Assembly (NCBI GenBank): GCA_044375625.1
Contig: JBILMH010000052.1
Span: forward strand, 1 to 8,650
DNA: 8,650 nt
Source of the DNA: CAISOG01 sp044375625
GTDB taxonomy: Bacteria > Pseudomonadota > Alphaproteobacteria > CAISOG01
Direction: 5' to 3'
Position numbers and translations under genes: made by a program. Below the pieces are notes generated by a model. That model did not search any database. It saw nothing but the letters and a program-made list of their open reading frames with translations, and was not told the origin of the DNA. Positions 6,028 to 8,650 of this stretch are shown in pieces; position 1 is the first letter of the stretch, and every line of letters starts with the position of its first letter.

Positions 6028-8544
6028 ATGAGCAAGATTACCACCCAACCTACCCGTCGCGCGGTCTATAACCAGCCGTTGGTTCCCGATGCCCATCGTT
6101 GGCGCTTTAGTCATGGGGGGCAGCTGGCGGTTGCTGTCGGCTGGCTATTGCTGCTGCTAAGTTACCATCACGGCGATCCATCGTTGAACAGCTATGTCGG
6201 GGTGGGGGAGGCCGCCGCCAAGCCGTCGATTCACAATTGGCTGGGCTGGCCAGGGGCGGTTCTGGCCGATTTAAGCTGGCAATCCCTGGGGTGGGTGGGC
6301 ATCCTGCTGCCGCTTTTTTGGTTGCACGGGTGTTGGCAACGGTGGCACAGGCCGTCGCTGGCGGCGCGCCAGTTGCGCTGGCTAAGGTGGTGTTTGCTGC
6401 TGCTGACCATGATTGCCTTGGCGTTGACCACCGCTTTGGCTGTACAAACCCTGCCCTTGACCCAGCCTGGTCATCTGGAATGGGGGGGGCTGTTGGGGCA
6501 GTGGGCGATGACGGGTTATGAGCAAATTGGTTGGGCGGGCGCGTTGGGGTTTTTTGCGGGTATGCCGCCCCTGATGCTAAGTATTTTGGGGCTATGGTTG
6601 CTGGTTATGCCGCGCCGTGTGCGGTGGGCAGATTGGTGGGTGCGGTTGCAAAATGGGATGGCGTTGTTAACCCCCCATTACTGGCTAAGCTGGTGGCAGG
6701 CGCGGCAGGTGCGTGCCGCCTCTGCGCCCCGGGTTGCCCCCCAGCTGGGGCGTGGCGACAGGATGGCACCCAGCCTGGCGTTTGATGACGCGGACTTCGG
6801 CGGGCATGCGGGCAAGCATGGGGCAGGGCAACATATGATGCCTTTTTCCTCCAACCAGGCCTCCCCCCAGGCATCCTTAATGATGCAGGAGGAGGGGGAC
6901 GGCGAATCGGGCATGGGCACGGCATCTGGCCTGACGATCCCCCTGATGACGCGCACAACGGCCGCATCGGCCAGCACTTTTGATGCGCCCACGCCAAAAT
7001 CGATTAGCAAGGCCAAGGCCGCCATCCGCGATGACCTGAGCGGTGCGCGCAGCACGATTCCGCCCCTCAACCTGTTAAAACAGCCACCCGCCAAGATGTT
7101 GGCGGGATTCGATCGGCAGGCGTTGGAGCAAAAGGCCGCCGATTTGCTGAACGCCCTGGCCGACTATGGGGTTAAGGCGCAGATTCACAACATCCACCCC
7201 GGCCCGGTGGTGACGCTGTTTGAGGTTGAGCCGGCAGCTGGTGTTAAGGCGTCGCGGGTTATCAGCCTGGCCGATGATTTGGCGCGCGCGATGCGGGCGG
7301 TGTCGGTGCGGGTGTTTGTGTTGTCGGGCACCAACCTGATGGGGGTGGAAATTCCCAATGCCCACCGTGAAACGATTTATCTGCGCGAAATCCTAAGCCA
7401 TTCTGTCTTTGCGGAAAACAGCGGCAAACTACCCCTGGTGCTGGGTAAGGATATCGGTGGCAGCGGGGTGGTGGCCGACCTGGCACGCATGCCGCACCTG
7501 TTGGTGGCGGGGACGACGGGATCGGGGAAATCGGTAGGGCTGAACAGCATGATCCTGTCCCTGCTCTACAAACTGACGCCTGAGCAGGTGCGCTTTATCA
7601 TGGTCGATCCCAAAATGTTGGAGCTGTCGGTCTATGATGGCATCCCCCACCTGCTGACCCCCGTGGTGACCGATCCCAAAAAGGCGATTGTCGCCCTGAA
7701 ATGGACGGTGAAGGAGATGGAGAATCGCTATCGCCAGATGGCCAACCTGGGCGTGCGTAACATTGAGGGCTATAACCAACGGCTGCGTGAAGCGCGGGAT
7801 CGGGGGGAAATCCTGAAAAAACGGGTGCAGACGGGCTATGACCCCGAAACGGGTAAGCCGAGTTTTGAGGATCAGCCGCTGGATCTGAATGAACTGCCGC
7901 TGATTGTGGTGGTGGTTGATGAGATGGCCGATCTGATGCTGGTGGCGGGTAAGGAGATTGAGGCGACGATTCAACGGCTGGCGCAGATGGCGCGGGCGGC
8001 GGGCATCCACCTGATTATGGCGACCCAACGCCCCAGCGTGGATGTGATTACCGGTACGATTAAGGCCAACTTTCCCACCCGCATCAGCTTTCAGGTCACC
8101 TCCAAAATCGACAGCCGCACCATTTTGGCGCAAATGGGCGCGGAGCAGTTGTTGGGGCAGGGGGATATGCTGTACATGTCCGCGGGCGGCAAGCTGATTC
8201 GCGTGCATGGCCCCTTTGTCAGCGATGGGGAGGTGGAGGCGATTGCCAACTTCCTGCGCGGTCTGGGTGAGCCGAACTACTTGATGGGCATCACGGATGA
8301 TGAGGATGGCGAATTTGGCGTGAATGGCGGCGGTGATGATGATGGTGGCGACGGTGGTGACCTGTATAATCAGGCGGTTAATGTGATACTGCGGGAGAAA
8401 AAAGCCTCCACCAGCCTGCTGCAACGTCACCTGCAAATCGGCTATAACCGCGCCGCCAATTTGATGGATGAGTTGGAGCGGGAAGGGGTGGTCAGCCCGC
8501 CCGGCCATTCAGGCAAAAGGCAGGTGTTAATCGGCCAGCTGTAG
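6028..8544 (+). CDS. ftsK: DNA translocase FtsK
   Basis: This 838-residue protein is the septum-anchored motor that pumps chromosome ends apart and activates XerCD recombination at dif during division. The N-terminus has four predicted membrane segments (~31-46, 75-100, 118-138, 168-194) with the family motif DPSLN at 50-54. A low-complexity linker (~195-355) joins the motor. There, Walker A GTTGSGKS (495-502), VDPKMLELSVYDGIPHLL, Walker B VVVVDE (Asp631, Glu632) and MATQRPSVDVITGTIKANFP are all present. A Gly/Asp-rich spacer leads to the winged-helix gamma domain (~778-838), which reads KOPS orientation sequences. I chose the ATG at 6028. The frame is open back to a TTG at 5953, inside the end of the preceding gene, but that extension is basic, lacks family similarity and has no better ribosome site. 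The ribosome site at 6028 is itself weak (GGTGGG). Only 55 bases separate it from the Type IIG stop codon, with no visible terminator, so readthrough is likely. Length is normal for alphaproteobacteria. Confidence 0.95.
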   Translation: MSKITTQPTRRAVYNQPLVPDAHRWRFSHGGQLAVAVGWLLLLLSYHHGDPSLNSYVGVGEAAAKPSIHNWLGWPGAVLADLSWQSLGWVGILLPLFWLHGCWQRWHRPSLAARQLRWLRWCLLLLTMIALALTTALAVQTLPLTQPGHLEWGGLLGQWAMTGYEQIGWAGALGFFAGMPPLMLSILGLWLLVMPRRVRWADWWVRLQNGMALLTPHYWLSWWQARQVRAASAPRVAPQLGRGDRMAPSLAFDDADFGGHAGKHGAGQHMMPFSSNQASPQASLMMQEEGDGESGMGTASGLTIPLMTRTTAASASTFDAPTPKSISKAKAAIRDDLSGARSTIPPLNLLKQPPAKMLAGFDRQALEQKAADLLNALADYGVKAQIHNIHPGPVVTLFEVEPAAGVKASRVISLADDLARAMRAVSVRVFVLSGTNLMGVEIPNAHRETIYLREILSHSVFAENSGKLPLVLGKDIGGSGVVADLARMPHLLVAGTTGSGKSVGLNSMILSLLYKLTPEQVRFIMVDPKMLELSVYDGIPHLLTPVVTDPKKAIVALKWTVKEMENRYRQMANLGVRNIEGYNQRLREARDRGEILKKRVQTGYDPETGKPSFEDQPLDLNELPLIVVVVDEMADLMLVAGKEIEATIQRLAQMARAAGIHLIMATQRPSVDVITGTIKANFPTRISFQVTSKIDSRTILAQMGAEQLLGQGDMLYMSAGGKLIRVHGPFVSDGEVEAIANFLRGLGEPNYLMGITDDEDGEFGVNGGGDDDGGDGGDLYNQAVNVILREKKASTSLLQRHLQIGYNRAANLMDELEREGVVSPPGHSGKRQVLIGQL
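6482..6489 (+). repeat. Run of eight G in ftsK
   Basis: Eight consecutive G bases encode the end of Trp152 and Gly153-Gly154, between membrane segments 3 and 4 of FtsK. A G6 run lies nearby at 6115-6120. Slippage of one base would truncate the protein before its motor domain, and such a tract is also prone to sequencing error. Confidence 0.6.
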
Positions 8545-8555
8545 GCACGATGACC

Positions 8556-8584
8556 TAGACAACGGCAAGGCAATAGCTTATATT
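8556..8584 (+). promoter_or_regulatory. Candidate sigma-70 promoter for the gene at 8617
   Basis: TAGACA (8556-8561, five of six matches to TTGACA) and TATATT (8579-8584, five of six matches to TATAAT) are separated by 17 bases. Transcription would start near 8591 and give a leader of about 26 bases. The pair lies just after the ftsK stop codon, so the next gene probably has its own promoter. Confidence 0.5.
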
Positions 8585-8616
8585 ATTATTAGGTTTTTTT
8601 CGAAGTGAGGAATCAA

Positions 8617-8650
8617 ATGCCATTTCAATCCAATTATTCACCAGCGGCCA
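8617..8650 (+). CDS. Start of an unidentified gene, 3' end outside window
   Basis: An ATG at 8617 follows GTGAGG at a six-base spacing, a good ribosome binding site, and reads MPFQSNYSPAA before the window ends. Eleven residues are too few to name it. It does not look like the start of an exported lipoprotein carrier such as LolA, a gene often found after ftsK in alphaproteobacteria, because there is no signal peptide. Confidence 0.5.
   Translation, partial: MPFQSNYSPAA

Noticed and set aside
2384..6828. KOPS-like GGGNAGGG sites for FtsK
   Set aside because: I found GGGCAGGG at 2384-2391 and 6821-6828 on plus, and its complement at 2683-2690 and 6449-6456. Two per strand shows no polarity, so replication direction cannot be inferred.
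7429..8508. 359-residue minus-strand frame opposite ftsK
   Set aside because: It is rich in His, Gln and Arg as expected from the complement of GC-rich coding DNA, and it overlaps the conserved FtsK motor completely.
8585..8600. Intrinsic terminator for ftsK at the T-run near 8594-8600
   Set aside because: The only pairing before it is CCTA with TAGG across a long loop, too weak to call a terminator.

Overview
The window looks like the chromosome of an alphaproteobacterium. The basis is the character of the FtsK and MlaF proteins and of a MutY-like gene scar. I cannot name the genus from sequence alone. Two housekeeping-type genes, mlaF (minus strand, 776-1558) and ftsK (plus strand, 6028-8544), are GC-rich. 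They are separated by AT-richer DNA that holds accessory genes and several gene scars.

Layout. 2-583: the 3' part of a cysteine-rich, probably exported protein with three copies of a CR-x4-G-x3-CD motif. 584-775: no intact gene. It holds a short hairpin resembling a tRNA or tmRNA 3' end (minus strand, 601-626) and the first ~24 codons of a heavy-metal-associated (HMA) domain gene that runs straight into the 3' end of mlaF. 776-1558 (minus): MlaF, the ATPase of the Mla phospholipid transport system, without mlaE or mlaD beside it. 1725-2405 (minus): a soluble 226-residue protein I do not recognise. 2409-2590: AT-rich intergenic DNA with a dyad. 2592-2732: an apparent scar of mutY that keeps the C-terminal end in frame and has lost the catalytic domain. 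2892-5972: a complete 1026-residue Type IIG (Eco57I-like) restriction-modification fusion enzyme. 6028-8544: complete ftsK. 8617 to the window end: the first codons of another gene behind a good candidate sigma-70 promoter.

The main theme is turnover. The restriction-modification gene sits between a mutY scar and ftsK, and an HMA gene scar abuts mlaF. The restriction enzyme gene is itself a mosaic: its methyltransferase core and C-terminal tail are GC-rich, while its N-terminal region and target-recognition region are AT-rich. That pattern fits replacement of the specificity module by recombination.

The genes do not form one pathway. FtsK serves division and chromosome segregation, MlaF serves outer-membrane lipid asymmetry, and the Type IIG enzyme serves defence. 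I see no CRISPR array, no intact RNA gene, no transposase and no clearly new multi-gene system. The most unusual items are the Cys-motif protein, the scars, and the composition mosaic.
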